Notes: generated by a model not told the origin, from the sequence alone. A stretch of 64,000 bases of DNA from CAZCAC01 sp964496575 (GCA_964496575.1 CAZCAC010000011.1:39944-103943); one strand, 5' to 3'. Numbered from the stretch's first letter, positions 28,593 to 38,108 are shown. Made by a program: numbers and translations.

Positions 28593-29723
28593 ATGAGTCG
28601 GCTCTACCTCTCTCCTCCCGACGTCGGTCCCCTCGAGCGCGAGGCTCTGGTCGACGCGTTCGATTCGGGGTGGATCGCGCCGGTGGGACCGGAGCTCACC
28701 GCCTTCGAGGAAGAACTGGCCTCCGCGACGGGGCGCCCGCACGCCTGCGCGCTCTCCAGCGGCACCGCGGCGCTCCACCTCGCGCTGATCCTGCTGGGGG
28801 TGCGGTCGGGGGACCGGGTGGTCGCCTCCACGCTGACCTTCGCGGCCAGCGCGAACGCCATCCGGTACGTCGGCGCCGAACCCGTCTTCGTCGACAGCAG
28901 CCGAGAGTCCTGGAACCTCGACCCCGACCTGCTCGCCGAGGAACTCGAGCGGTCGAAGCATCGCGATACGCTCCCCGGCGCCGTGATCGCCGTCGACCTC
29001 TACGGCCAGTGCGCGGACTACGACCGGATCGAAGCGCTGTGCCGGCAGTACGACGTGCCGCTCATCGAGGACGCGGCCGAGTCGCTCGGGGCCCGATACG
29101 GCGGTCGGCCGGCGGGAGCCTTCGGTGACCTCGCCGTGCTCTCCTTCAACGGCAACAAGATCATCACCACCAGCGGTGGGGGTGCCCTGCTCGGCTCGAA
29201 TCCAGAGTGGATCTCACGCGCGTCGTTCCTCGCGACCCAGGCGCGTGATCCGGCGCCGCACTACGAGCACTCCGAGCTCGGCTTCAACTACCGGCTCTCC
29301 AACCTGCTCGCCGCGCTCGGTCGCGCGCAGCTCGCCGACCTCGAGCGACGCGTCGAGCGGCGGCGCGAGCACAACGTGGCGTACCGGCGGGCCCTCGAGG
29401 GGATCGAGGGGATCGAGCTCATGCCCGAAGCGGCAGGGTGTCGCTCGACCTTCTGGCTGACCGCCATCACCGTCGATCCGCGGCGGACCGGGACGACCAC
29501 CCGGGCGATCCGCGAGCATCTCGAAGCCGCCGACATCGAGGCCCGGCCGGTCTGGAAGCCGATGCACCTGCAGCCGTTCTACCGCGATTGCGAGGTGTGG
29601 GGGGGGGAGGTGGCGAGCGCGCTCTTCGAGCACGGCCTCTGCTTGCCGAGTGGCTCGGGGATGGACGATTCCGATCGCGACCGGGTCATCGGTGTCATTC
29701 ACGAGGTCCTCGACGGCGCGTAG
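28593..29723 (+). CDS. DegT/DnrJ/EryC1-family sugar aminotransferase
   Basis: This 376-residue PLP-dependent enzyme shows the family order: LSPPDVGPLEREALVDAFDS at the N-terminus, ALSSGTAALHLALIL binding the phosphate, EDAAESLGARYGG, and the Schiff-base lysine in SFNGNKIITTSGGG. The C-terminus has KPMHLQPFYRD and HGLCLPSGSGM. It converts a nucleotide-linked keto-sugar to an amino sugar. The nearest functional analogues by pattern are PglE/LegC-type enzymes acting on UDP-4-keto-6-deoxy-GlcNAc. A PglF/WbpM-type dehydratase that would make that substrate is encoded at the other end of the locus. Confidence 0.9.
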   Translation: MSRLYLSPPDVGPLEREALVDAFDSGWIAPVGPELTAFEEELASATGRPHACALSSGTAALHLALILLGVRSGDRVVASTLTFAASANAIRYVGAEPVFVDSSRESWNLDPDLLAEELERSKHRDTLPGAVIAVDLYGQCADYDRIEALCRQYDVPLIEDAAESLGARYGGRPAGAFGDLAVLSFNGNKIITTSGGGALLGSNPEWISRASFLATQARDPAPHYEHSELGFNYRLSNLLAALGRAQLADLERRVERRREHNVAYRRALEGIEGIELMPEAAGCRSTFWLTAITVDPRRTGTTTRAIREHLEAADIEARPVWKPMHLQPFYRDCEVWGGEVASALFEHGLCLPSGSGMDDSDRDRVIGVIHEVLDGA

Positions 29724-29728
29724 CATCG

Positions 29729-30925
29729 ATGCGAGTCATCGTCACCTGCGAGCGTCGCTTCAAGCGCACCCCGGACGGCAGCTGCTGGACTTCCTCCTCC
29801 AGCAGCTACGAGTTCTGGCAGCGCTATCTCGACGGCGGATTCGACGAGGTCGCCGTGCTGGCGAGGGTGGAAGACGCGGGAACACCGGGGGAGGGCTGGA
29901 AGCCCGCTTCGGGGCCGGGTGTCAGGGTCGCCGCCCTGCCCACCTACGTCGGGCTCGCCGGCTACGTGCGCTCCTGGTGGCGGGTCCGCTCGGCGATCAC
30001 CCGGCTGCTCCGACCCGACGACGCGATCATCATGCGCGTCCCGGGGACGGTGGGCCTGACCCTGCACTCCTTGATCAAGTCCCAGGGGCGTCCGTTCGGC
30101 GTCGAGGTGACGGGGAACCCGACCTTCGCCTACGCACCGGGGGCGATGAACAGCCCGTTTCGCCCGGTCCTGAAGCACGTGATCGGCGGGGCGCTGAAGA
30201 AACAGTGCGCCGCGGCGAGCGCCAGCGCCTACGTCACCGAGTACACGATTCAGAAGGACTTTCCCCCGTCCCCCTCCGCCTTCACCACCCACTACTCCAG
30301 CGTCGAGCTCTCGCGCGAGCAGCTCGCGCCCAGACCGCGACCGGCGCGGTGCTCTGCGCAGCGTCTCGTCTTCGCCTCGGTCGGCACGATGGCCAACCGC
30401 TCCAAGGGATTCGACGACATCGTGAAGGCGCTCGGGCGCTGCCTCGATCGCGGGCTGGACCTCGAGCTGCGCTTGATCGGAGGTGGAGCGGAGCGACCGG
30501 CGATCGAGCGCTGGGCACGCGAGCTCCTCGGGGACCGGGTCGTCTTCCTCGGTGAGCTGCCCGGCAGCGAGGCGGTCGCTCGCGCGCTGGGGGAGGCGGA
30601 CGTCTTCCTCTTCGCCTCGCGGAACGAAGGGCTGCCCCGCGTGATGATCGAGGCGATGGCGCTCGGACTCCCCTGCCTCTCCACCGACGTCAGCGGCACC
30701 GTCGAGCTGGTTCCGCGGGAGGACCTGGTGCCGATCGGTGACGAGTGCGCGCTCGCCGAGAAGATCGAGGAGGTCGCCGCGGATTCGAGCCGGCGGGAGC
30801 GGATGTCGGCGCGCAACCTGGAGAAGGCGGGGGAGTTCATCGACACCGTGCTGCGTCCGCGGCGGACCGCGATGTACCAGAGTCTCCACCGGACGACGGT
30901 GGCGTACCTCGGCGGGGGGGTGTGA
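29729..30925 (+). CDS. Glycosyltransferase family 4-like protein
   Basis: The 398-residue protein starts at ATG 29729, just after the aminotransferase stop. The C-terminal half has the GT4 donor-site pattern: LRLIGGGAERPAIERWA, VVFLGELPGSEAVARALGEA and ASRNEGLPRVMIEAMALGLP, where the E-x7-E pair contacts the nucleotide sugar. The N-terminal half is more variable, as usual for acceptor binding. It should add one sugar to a lipid-linked chain at the inner face of the membrane. The acceptor and sugar are unknown. Confidence 0.88.
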   Translation: MRVIVTCERRFKRTPDGSCWTSSSSSYEFWQRYLDGGFDEVAVLARVEDAGTPGEGWKPASGPGVRVAALPTYVGLAGYVRSWWRVRSAITRLLRPDDAIIMRVPGTVGLTLHSLIKSQGRPFGVEVTGNPTFAYAPGAMNSPFRPVLKHVIGGALKKQCAAASASAYVTEYTIQKDFPPSPSAFTTHYSSVELSREQLAPRPRPARCSAQRLVFASVGTMANRSKGFDDIVKALGRCLDRGLDLELRLIGGGAERPAIERWARELLGDRVVFLGELPGSEAVARALGEADVFLFASRNEGLPRVMIEAMALGLPCLSTDVSGTVELVPREDLVPIGDECALAEKIEEVAADSSRRERMSARNLEKAGEFIDTVLRPRRTAMYQSLHRTTVAYLGGGV

Positions 30926-32113
30926 ATGAGAGCGAAGCGGATCGTGGTCTGTGGCGGCCCCTACAGCGACAACCTCGGTGACGTGCTCATCCACGAGTGC
31001 CTGAAAGGGACGCTCGGAAGGGTGCTGCCCGGAGTCGAGCTCGAGTCGCTGGACATCGGCGGCCGGCGCGAGGTCGGTGACGTCGCGGTGCGAAGCAAGT
31101 CCCTCGTGCTACGCCTGATCAGGGGGCTGCCGGCTCCGGTCCGCCGGCTCGCTCTCTTCGCGCCATTGCAGCTGACGATCCGTCGGCGGATCCTGCCGGT
31201 GTGGAAGCAGCTCCTCCGGCCGGAGGACGACCTGGTGATCGGAGGTGGTCAGCTCCTGCAGGATCCCGATCTGAACTTTCCGCTGAAGCTGCTCCACCTG
31301 GCCCGGCAGAACGACCGGTTGCGGGGGCGGCGCTCGATCTTCGCCGTCGGAGTCGGACGCGAGTGGTCGCGGCTGGGGACCCGGTGCTTCCGCGAGCTGA
31401 TCGCGAGCGAGGCGCTGCGCTATCTCTCGGTCCGGGACGAGCGCTCTCGCGACGCCCTGGTCGGACTGCTCCCCGAGCTCTCCCGGAGTGATGTGCACCT
31501 CGACCCCGACCCCGCCCTGCTCGTCGAGGAGGTCTACGCTCCGGACGTCGTGAGCAAGGACCTCGACGTCGGCGTCTGTCCCGCGAGTCCCCACGTGATC
31601 GGCGCCGGCGAGCACTCGCTCTCAGACGGCGAGATGCTGGCGAAGTGGATCGGCCTGGTGAAGGGACTCTGCTCGAAGGGGCAAACGGTCGGGCTCTTCA
31701 CCAACGGCACGGAGGAGGACGAGGAGTTCCTCTCCCTGATCGCGGCGCGCTGCGGGCAGCTCGACGGGGTGACCGTGCTGCCGCGGGCACTGAGAGGTGG
31801 CGAGTACATCGCTCGCCTGGTCCGGATGAAGAGCGTGGTGGCCCACCGCCTGCACGCGGCGATCAGCTGCTACGCGCTGGGCATTCCCAGCCTCGGGCTA
31901 CGGTGGGACGAGAAGCTCTCCTCTTTCTTCGACCTCACCGAACGTTCCGAATTCACCGAGAACTTCACCGCCACTCCGCTCGCCGAGCTGGTCGAGAAGG
32001 TTGCCGGCCTCTCCGCGGCGAGCATCGACCCGACGAGGCGGACCGAGCTGATCGAGACCGCCCGGGCGGGGGTCGAGCGGCTCGGGCAGAGCCTGATGGA
32101 GGACCGCCGATGA
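30926..32113 (+). CDS. Polysaccharide pyruvyltransferase-family protein
   Basis: The 395-residue protein starts directly after the preceding stop. It opens RIVVCGGPYSDNLGDVLIHE, matching the G(N/D)xGD start of polysaccharide pyruvyltransferases, has an LVIGGGQLLQDPD motif in the middle, and the C-terminal VVAHRLHAAISCYALGIPSL, a family signature. Members transfer a pyruvyl ketal from PEP to a sugar; some act in unrelated ways, so the substrate is tentative. Its ATGA overlap with the next glycosyltransferase gene places it firmly in the exopolysaccharide unit. Confidence 0.85.
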   Translation: MRAKRIVVCGGPYSDNLGDVLIHECLKGTLGRVLPGVELESLDIGGRREVGDVAVRSKSLVLRLIRGLPAPVRRLALFAPLQLTIRRRILPVWKQLLRPEDDLVIGGGQLLQDPDLNFPLKLLHLARQNDRLRGRRSIFAVGVGREWSRLGTRCFRELIASEALRYLSVRDERSRDALVGLLPELSRSDVHLDPDPALLVEEVYAPDVVSKDLDVGVCPASPHVIGAGEHSLSDGEMLAKWIGLVKGLCSKGQTVGLFTNGTEEDEEFLSLIAARCGQLDGVTVLPRALRGGEYIARLVRMKSVVAHRLHAAISCYALGIPSLGLRWDEKLSSFFDLTERSEFTENFTATPLAELVEKVAGLSAASIDPTRRTELIETARAGVERLGQSLMEDRR

Positions 32114-33300
32114 CCGACCGGGGTGACCGCTTCCTGGAGGGCGTCGTCATCGCCCACGCCGCGATTCACGGCGGGATGATGTCGAACTTCGGCCGGCTGT
32201 TCGCCGCGAAATCGGTGGAGGGGGGCGCGGAGCTGCACTTCTACGCCTCCAAGCAGGGGGTGTTCGGCCAGCCGCCGCCGGTCGAGGAGCTCGAGGCGAT
32301 CGGCGGCGCCTTCCACGGCGTCGACTTCGGTCGCCAGCCTTCCCTCTGGAAGTACCTGCGCGGCGTGCTGTTCCTCGCCCGCGAGCTCCGGAGGCGCCGC
32401 GTCGAGATCCTCCATACCCGTTCCCTGGCGATGGGGCTCGTCGGCCGGCTGGCGGGCAAGCTCGCCCGCGTTCCCCACATCGTGCATCACCAGGACGACC
32501 TGCACTTCCGCGACGACGACCACGGCCCGCTGAAGCGCTTCTTCTTCAAGCGCCTGGAGCAGGCGCTGTCGATGTTGACCGACCGGACGCTGTTCGTCAG
32601 CGACGCCGTGCTCGAGGATGCGGTCGCCGCCGGCTTCAACCCGAGAAAGTGCCTCAACGTGGGGCACGACCTCTCCGAGTCCTTCCAGCGGGCGCAGCAG
32701 GGGATCGAGGCCGAGGAGCGACATCCCTTGATCGGCTCGTGCGGTATCCCCGAGGGGGTGCCCGTGATCGGTTGCATCGCGCGCCTCGCGCCCCTCAAGG
32801 GAATCGACACCGCCGTCGCCGTCGCCGATGCCGTGTGCGCGCGGCATCCCGACTGTCACTTCTTCATCAAGGGGGACGGCCCCTCGCGGGACGAGCTGCT
32901 CCGCGACGTGGAGCGACGCGGGTTGTCGGAGCGGGTGGTCTTCGCCCTCGATACGATTCCCGCGCACGAGCTGCCGCAGCTGATCCGGAGCTTCGACATC
33001 TTCTTCCTGCCCACCCGGCGTGAGGGCTTCGGAATGGCCTTCGCCGAGGCGATGGCGATGCGTGTGCCGGTCATCGGGCCGCGCAAGGCGCCGGTCACCG
33101 AGGTGGTCGCCGACCGCGGCATCCTCGTCACCCCCGAGGACGTCGAAGGTTACGCGGAGGCGCTGCTGCGGCTGCTCGGCGACGAGCGTGAGCGGGCGAG
33201 GATCGGTGCGTCGGGGTACGAGCGCGCCCACGCGGAGTGGATGGGCACGAAAGCCGCGAATCGGGTGCTGGCCGTCTACGAGGAGCTGCTCGCGCGATAG
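32110..33300 (+). CDS. Glycosyltransferase family 4 protein
   Basis: The 396-residue protein begins at ATG 32110, overlapping the previous stop. N-terminal features include HGGMMSNFGRLFAAKS and HTRSLAMGLVGRLAGKLARV. The donor half has IARLAPLKGIDTAVAVADA, FFIKGDGPSRDELLRDVERRG and RREGFGMAFAEAMAMRVPV with the GT4 E-x7-E pair. It probably adds a sugar to the growing repeat unit. Its 3' end overlaps the 3' end of the convergent FemAB-like gene by 25 nt, so no terminator separates the two halves of the locus. Confidence 0.9.
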   Translation: MTDRGDRFLEGVVIAHAAIHGGMMSNFGRLFAAKSVEGGAELHFYASKQGVFGQPPPVEELEAIGGAFHGVDFGRQPSLWKYLRGVLFLARELRRRRVEILHTRSLAMGLVGRLAGKLARVPHIVHHQDDLHFRDDDHGPLKRFFFKRLEQALSMLTDRTLFVSDAVLEDAVAAGFNPRKCLNVGHDLSESFQRAQQGIEAEERHPLIGSCGIPEGVPVIGCIARLAPLKGIDTAVAVADAVCARHPDCHFFIKGDGPSRDELLRDVERRGLSERVVFALDTIPAHELPQLIRSFDIFFLPTRREGFGMAFAEAMAMRVPVIGPRKAPVTEVVADRGILVTPEDVEGYAEALLRLLGDERERARIGASGYERAHAEWMGTKAANRVLAVYEELLAR

Positions 33301-34361
33301 GCGGGAAAGAACCCCGCCTGCGGTTCCCAGGCGACACCCGCTCGCTGCTCCGCGCGCCGGCGGTCCTCGACGAGTCGCTCGTAGACGGACTCGTCGTGAA
33401 TCCACTCGCCGACCTGGAACTCCCGGCTGCCGGTGGGAGCGAAGGAGAGCTTGTACTTGTAGATGCCGTCCCCCGGCGCATACCCGCCGCCGAGCACGAA
33501 CGACTCCAGGCCACGCGCCCTCGCCCAGCGCGTCGCCTCGTGCTTGAGCAGGTCGCCCGGGCGGCTCTTGAATGCGGAGCCTCTGGTGCCACCGAGGAAG
33601 GAGTACAGGTGCCGTCGCGAGCGCAGCGCCAGCTCGGTCGAGACCGGTTCCCCGTCCTGCAGGACGTGGAAGAAGGTGAACTGGCCGGCGAGGTCGCGCA
33701 CGATCGCCTCGAAGAAGGAGCGGTCGAAGTAGTAGCCGCGCCCGGCCTGGTTGCGTTCCATCGTCTCATGGTAGATGGCGAGGAACTCGTCGAGCCTCTC
33801 GCCCGTCTCGTCGACCTCGAAGATGAGCCCGTCCCGGCGCGCGCGCTGCACGTTCTTGCGCACCTTGTGGGCGTAGTCGTACCAGAGCGAGTCATCGTCG
33901 AGGTCGAGAGCCCGCACCACGTTCGGGCCCTTGTCCACGCGACAACAGGGTGGATCCGCGCGCTGCTCGGCGAAGAGGGACAGGCGGAGGAAGCTGGAGA
34001 CGACCCGAGTGTCCCGTGCCCATGATTCGAAGCTTCTCCAGAAGTCGAGGCCGAGGACGTCGGTCCACTCGCCCCACCGGAAAGGGCCGCCGTAGCCGTA
34101 GGCGGAGGTCGCGTCGAACCAGCCGCGAGCCTCGTGAATCCAGGGCAAGGCGTCCAGCGGTCGGAGGATCAGCGGGAGGAGGATCCCCCCGTTCTCGTCC
34201 TCGCGCGCCACGCAGATCAGCCGCTCGCCTTCCGCGGCGAAGAGTCGGGCGTAGTCTGGATCCGCCCACACCTCCCGGTCGGGCCAGCGCGAAAGCAGCT
34301 CCCGCCAGGTCGCCTTCTCGGCGGGCTTCGAGGCGTCGAGGACGAGGTTGGGGGCGGGCAT
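33276..34361 (-). CDS. FemAB/BioF2-like GNAT-fold acyl- or aminoacyltransferase
   Basis: The 361-residue protein resembles the FemAB/CelD group with two GNAT-like halves. Recognisable stretches are YGYGGPFRW, the basic helix KVRKNVQRARRDGLIFEVDE, FLAIYHETMERNQAGRGYYF and LGGTRGSAFKSRPGDLLKHE. In exopolysaccharide loci such proteins are thought to acylate or aminoacylate sugars, or to take part in exosortase-associated systems. Which applies here is unknown. It is the last gene of the minus-strand unit and its 3' end overlaps the convergent glycosyltransferase gene. Confidence 0.78.
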   Translation of the reverse strand: MPAPNLVLDASKPAEKATWRELLSRWPDREVWADPDYARLFAAEGERLICVAREDENGGILLPLILRPLDALPWIHEARGWFDATSAYGYGGPFRWGEWTDVLGLDFWRSFESWARDTRVVSSFLRLSLFAEQRADPPCCRVDKGPNVVRALDLDDDSLWYDYAHKVRKNVQRARRDGLIFEVDETGERLDEFLAIYHETMERNQAGRGYYFDRSFFEAIVRDLAGQFTFFHVLQDGEPVSTELALRSRRHLYSFLGGTRGSAFKSRPGDLLKHEATRWARARGLESFVLGGGYAPGDGIYKYKLSFAPTGSREFQVGEWIHDESVYERLVEDRRRAEQRAGVAWEPQAGFFPAYRASSSS

Positions 34362-34368
34362 CGCTCCG

Positions 34369-35313
34369 CTACGACTCCTTGCCCGGAAGGGCGCCGGAGG
34401 TGAATCGATCGAGGGCGCGGACCATCTCCGCCAGCCCGGCGGCGTCGACCTCTTCGTGTACGGGGAGGTTCATGATCCTGGATGCGAGGTGGTGCGTCGC
34501 CGGGAACTCGTCGGGAGCGATCGCCTCCACCAGCGTGTGGTAGAGGCTGACCACGCCGAACCCCGCGGAGTTCATCTCCTCGTAAAGGAGATCGCGCGAG
34601 ACGGTGTGCACCAGGACCGGCAGCGTCTGCGGCACCTCCTCCGGCTGCGGTGTCCACAGGACCTCGACGCGATCACCCAGTGGCTCGAGGAGCTCCAGCA
34701 GCCGCTGCGCGTTCTCCCGCCGCCGCCGCGCGAAGGTGAAGAGGTCGAAGCTGTCGGCGAGGGCCGGGAGGCTCGCCTCCGCGACGATTCTCCCGCACAG
34801 TTCCCGCCCGCGGTGGTTGACCACCAGCGCTCCGCCATCCTCGACCGGGAGGAGCTTGTGCAGCGAGAAGAGACTCGCGTCGCCGAGCCGACCGCACGCA
34901 CCCCCGACCAGGTCGGTGAGCATCGCGTGCGCTTCGTCTTCCAGGACCAGCGCGCCGTGCCGGCGAGCAAGCTCGACCGCCTCGGGGTACGCTGGATCGA
35001 CGAAGCCGAAGTAGTGGATGAGGACCACGACCCGGATGGGGGAGCGCCGCAGCTGCGCCTCGAGGGAAACGAGGTCGATGCGGAGCCGGTCGTCGAGGCC
35101 GTAGAAGGCGAAGGGCAGCTTCAGCTCCTCGACGGGATCGAAGACCCCCGAGCCCTCGCGCCGGGACCAGCCGATGTACGCGGGGAGCAGGACGCGATCC
35201 TCGTCCCCGTGCATCACCTCGCGCAGGAAGGCGCGAAATCCGCTGCGGGCGTTGGGGAAAGGGATCAGCAGGCGCTGCAGCGCCGGGTCCGGTCGGGCCT
35301 TCTTGGGGATCAC
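34369..35313 (-). CDS. DegT-family aminotransferase-like protein (short form)
   Basis: From GTG 35313, behind GGAGG, the protein has 314 residues, shorter than the usual 370-400. It keeps the DegT order: VLLPAYIGWSRREG, VVVLIHYFGFVDPAYPEAVE, LEDEAHAMLTDLVGG, and a lysine in SLFSLHKLLPVEDGGALV at the Schiff-base position. It lacks much of the N-terminal phosphate-binding segment, so it may be a divergent or non-standard member. It overlaps the preceding GNAT gene by 4 nt, suggesting that the two act on the same sugar or amine intermediate. Confidence 0.78.
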   Translation of the reverse strand: MIPKKARPDPALQRLLIPFPNARSGFRAFLREVMHGDEDRVLLPAYIGWSRREGSGVFDPVEELKLPFAFYGLDDRLRIDLVSLEAQLRRSPIRVVVLIHYFGFVDPAYPEAVELARRHGALVLEDEAHAMLTDLVGGACGRLGDASLFSLHKLLPVEDGGALVVNHRGRELCGRIVAEASLPALADSFDLFTFARRRRENAQRLLELLEPLGDRVEVLWTPQPEEVPQTLPVLVHTVSRDLLYEEMNSAGFGVVSLYHTLVEAIAPDEFPATHHLASRIMNLPVHEEVDAAGLAEMVRALDRFTSGALPGKES

Positions 35314-36113
35314 GGGAGCTCCTCCAGGCGGGCGGTGAGGGCCTCGAGCTCGACCGACAGACGGAGCGTCGCCGTCACTCGCTCGGCCACCGACGGCATA
35401 CTCTCGGGCGTCTCCTCCGCAGGCAGGAGCGCCAGCACCTCGCGCGAGGCGTCGATGCCGCGGAGGGCCGCGTGCAGTCGCTCGTCGAGAACGTGACGAG
35501 GACCCGTGAGCCGGAACCAGCGATCGCCGAGCAGGCCCACGCGCAGCACCTGTCCGGCGATCGAGAGGTCCAGGCTGGAGAAGCCGAACGCCTGGTGGCA
35601 CACCGCCTGTTGCGGTACGCCGGGCACGCCCTCCTCGCTCACCTCGTCACCGGTGAGGAGCGGCAGCGTCCACCACGTCGTCTCGGAGACCTCGGTGAAG
35701 CCCAGCCGGTCGTACCAGCCGCGCGCGACGGTGTTGTCCTCGAGGACGTCGAGGCTCATCGCGTGCTGCCCGGCTCGCCCGCAGCGTTCGATCGCCGTGG
35801 CCAGGAGCCGTGAACCGATCCGCGCCGCGCGCACCTCGGGAAGGACGGCCACGTAGTTGAGGAACAGGCGGTCCGGCAGGCCGCGCATCTCGATGCAGCC
35901 ACCGACCCTACCGGCATCGCGCGCCACCAGGAAGGTCGTGTCCGTGACGGGGTGGGCGCGGATCAGATCCCGCACGTAGCGCTCGACGCCGTCACAGCCG
36001 TAGATGAACCTGTCGAGAATCTCGGGGCGGAACCCGCGCCTGATGATCTCGACGATCGCGCCGGCATCCTCTGGCCGGGCCAGCTCGATCCGCAGTTGCT
36101 CGGCACTACTCAA
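35310..36113 (-). CDS. GNAT-family N-acetyltransferase with C-terminal extension
   Basis: The first 150 residues of this 267-residue protein form a GNAT domain: IELARPEDAGAIVEIIRRGF, LFLNYVAVLPEVRAARIGSR for acetyl-CoA binding, and DNTVARGWYDRLGFTEV near the end. The last 110 residues form a second segment (LRVGLLGDRWFRLTGPRHVL...) that I do not recognise. Position between the sugar transferase and a DegT aminotransferase suggests N-acetylation of an amino-sugar intermediate, but this is inference. It overlaps the upstream sugar transferase gene by 8 nt. Confidence 0.82.
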   Translation of the reverse strand: MSSAEQLRIELARPEDAGAIVEIIRRGFRPEILDRFIYGCDGVERYVRDLIRAHPVTDTTFLVARDAGRVGGCIEMRGLPDRLFLNYVAVLPEVRAARIGSRLLATAIERCGRAGQHAMSLDVLEDNTVARGWYDRLGFTEVSETTWWTLPLLTGDEVSEEGVPGVPQQAVCHQAFGFSSLDLSIAGQVLRVGLLGDRWFRLTGPRHVLDERLHAALRGIDASREVLALLPAEETPESMPSVAERVTATLRLSVELEALTARLEELP

Positions 36114-36774
36114 GTGAATCCTCCTCTACCCCTCGGCGGGCTCGGCGCTCCACGTCGAGGTCCAGGGCGACGGCTCCGGGATCGACCTGCAAGCCGCGCC
36201 GCGTCACGACGACCAGGAGCGTCCGGACGAGGATCCAGAGGTCGAGTCGTAGCGAGCATGTCCGTACGTACTCCACGTCCTGCGCGAGCCGGGTGTCCCA
36301 GCCGTGGAGGTTGCGCCCGGAGACCTGCTGGAGCCCGGTGATCCCCGGTGGAACCTCGAAGCGGCGGCTCTCCTCCGGCGTGAAGTAGGGCAGGTAGCGA
36401 ACGAGGAGGGGGCGCGGACCGACCAGGCTCATCTCGCCCGCGAGCACGTTCCAGAGCTGGGGGAGCTCGTCGAGGCTGGTCGCCCGCAGGAACCGGCCGA
36501 AAGGGGTCAACCTCTCGGAGTCCGGCAGGAGCTCGCCCGAGGCATCGCGGCGGTCGGTCATCGTCCGGAACTTGTAGAGGCGGAACAGCTCCCGGTCTCG
36601 CCCCGGTCGCTCCTGGCTGAACAGCACCGGGCTGCCCAGGGCGAAACGGACGGCGAGGGCGGCGAGCGCGGCGACGGGCAGGACCACCGGCAAGCTGGCG
36701 AGGGTGAGGCCCAGATCCAGCGCGCGCTTCCAGGCGAACGATCGATCGCCGCGTCCGGGCGACGGGAGGCTCAT
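36106..36774 (-). CDS. Initiating sugar-1-phosphate transferase (PglC/WcaJ-like)
   Basis: This 222-residue protein is the compact, PglC-like form of the bacterial sugar transferase family: a single N-terminal membrane helix (RALDLGLTLASLPVVLPVAA) and the catalytic domain with LYKFRTMTDRRD, TSLDELPQLWNVLAGEMSLV, GPRPLLVRYLP and GITGLQQVSGRN. It transfers the first sugar-1-phosphate to undecaprenyl phosphate and so starts repeat-unit assembly. ATG 36774 overlaps the polymerase gene stop. PglC uses UDP-diacetylbacillosamine; the PglF-type dehydratase and DegT enzymes in this locus make a related sugar plausible. Confidence 0.9.
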   Translation of the reverse strand: MSLPSPGRGDRSFAWKRALDLGLTLASLPVVLPVAALAALAVRFALGSPVLFSQERPGRDRELFRLYKFRTMTDRRDASGELLPDSERLTPFGRFLRATSLDELPQLWNVLAGEMSLVGPRPLLVRYLPYFTPEESRRFEVPPGITGLQQVSGRNLHGWDTRLAQDVEYVRTCSLRLDLWILVRTLLVVVTRRGLQVDPGAVALDLDVERRARRGVEEDSLE

Positions 36775-38108
36775 CGGTCCCCTCCCGGTCCCTGGCCGGT
36801 GACCGTCACGCACCCATCCGTCCGCGCGATGCTGATGTGCAGGCAGACGAAGTAGAGACCGAGGTACCAGCCCGTCGCCAGGCTGGGGTAGAAGATCCCC
36901 GAAGTCATCGTGGAGGTCAGCATACCGGCGGTGAGCGCGACCATCGGCCAGCAGCGCCCCCGATTCAACCAGACCTGCCGGAAGACCAGCAGCCAGCACC
37001 ACGTGACGACCACCAGGAAGATGATCCCGCCGTCCTGCAGGAGTTGCAGGATCTGGTTGTGCGCGGCGTTGCCGTGCTCGACGTAGTTGCCGATCCCGTA
37101 GCCGACGAAGTAGCGGTGGGGCTTCTCGCTCAGGCCCTCGATCACCGAGCTCCACAGGCGCGGGCGGCCGGACAACCCCTCGTTGGAGAGCGCGTCCTGC
37201 ATCAGGACCGACTGCCGGGCGAGGTTCTCCTGGAGTTCGTCGCTGCCGAGCAGCCGGTCGAGGTCCACCACCAGGGGGACGAGCCCCGCGAGCGCGATCA
37301 GGGCGAGCAGCACGCCGATCAACGCCGCCGGCCGGCGAACGAAGAGGGTGCCGGCGAAGCCGAGCATCCGTACCAGGCCCTGGCGGCTCCCCCCGACCAG
37401 GATGGTGAGCAGCCCGAGTCCCAGGACGTAGAGATACGAGCCCGCGCTTCGCGTGACCTCGGCCGTGGCGATGATCAGGGCCCCGAGGATCAAGAGCACC
37501 AGAGCGGTCGAGCCGTGATTGGTCGACACCGTGGAGTCGAGCCCTCCGGGATTCCACTTGCCCGCGGTCCCGGCGGGGAGGTGCTGCACGAAGATGGAGA
37601 GGTCGAGGACGCCGAGCTTGTCCAGGAGTACGACGAGGGCCAGCCAGGTGAAGGCGATCCCCGCTGCCAGGCAGATCAGCCGTGCTCTCCTCGAGTCGAT
37701 CGGAATGTGGCTCGCCGCCCAGACCACGGCGACGTACTTCGCCAGCAGGATGATCGAGAAGGCGCCGAAGCGAGGCCCGTTGCCGGTCTCGCTGGAGGGG
37801 ATGGAGACGACCAGGAGGTTCGTCAGGAAGAGCGTCGCCATCACCAGCAGGCTCTTCAGCAGGATGCGATCGAAGAGCCCCGGCCTCCAGGTGCGCCGCG
37901 AGATCGCGACGCTGATCACCATGAAGATCCCGAAGAGATCGGGGAGGTTGGGCCACAGCGCCCAGTTGACTGGCAGCGACATCACCGGGACGAGAAAACC
38001 CTGGGTCGCGATGAAGCCGCAGAGCAGGAAGAACGACAGCCGACTCTGGTGCCGAGCCAGCTCGAGGGGCTCGAGCGCGCGCTGCGCGTGTCCTGCCGGG
38101 CTCCTCAT
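36771..38108 (-). CDS. O-antigen polymerase/ligase-like membrane protein (Wzy-like)
   Basis: The 445-residue protein has about eleven hydrophobic segments and a longer extracytoplasmic loop (about 190-240 residues from the N-terminus is followed by GGSRQGLVRMLGFAGT). It contains the ligase/polymerase-type pattern SGRPRLWSSVIEGLSEKP and GYGIGNYVEHGNAAHNQILQ. The H-N of AAHNQILQ is the usual conserved pair of the Wzy_C family. It most likely polymerises repeat units at the outer face of the inner membrane. It lies between a glycosyltransferase and the initiating transferase, overlapping both. Confidence 0.85.
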   Translation of the reverse strand: MRSPAGHAQRALEPLELARHQSRLSFFLLCGFIATQGFLVPVMSLPVNWALWPNLPDLFGIFMVISVAISRRTWRPGLFDRILLKSLLVMATLFLTNLLVVSIPSSETGNGPRFGAFSIILLAKYVAVVWAASHIPIDSRRARLICLAAGIAFTWLALVVLLDKLGVLDLSIFVQHLPAGTAGKWNPGGLDSTVSTNHGSTALVLLILGALIIATAEVTRSAGSYLYVLGLGLLTILVGGSRQGLVRMLGFAGTLFVRRPAALIGVLLALIALAGLVPLVVDLDRLLGSDELQENLARQSVLMQDALSNEGLSGRPRLWSSVIEGLSEKPHRYFVGYGIGNYVEHGNAAHNQILQLLQDGGIIFLVVVTWCWLLVFRQVWLNRGRCWPMVALTAGMLTSTMTSGIFYPSLATGWYLGLYFVCLHISIARTDGCVTVTGQGPGGDR

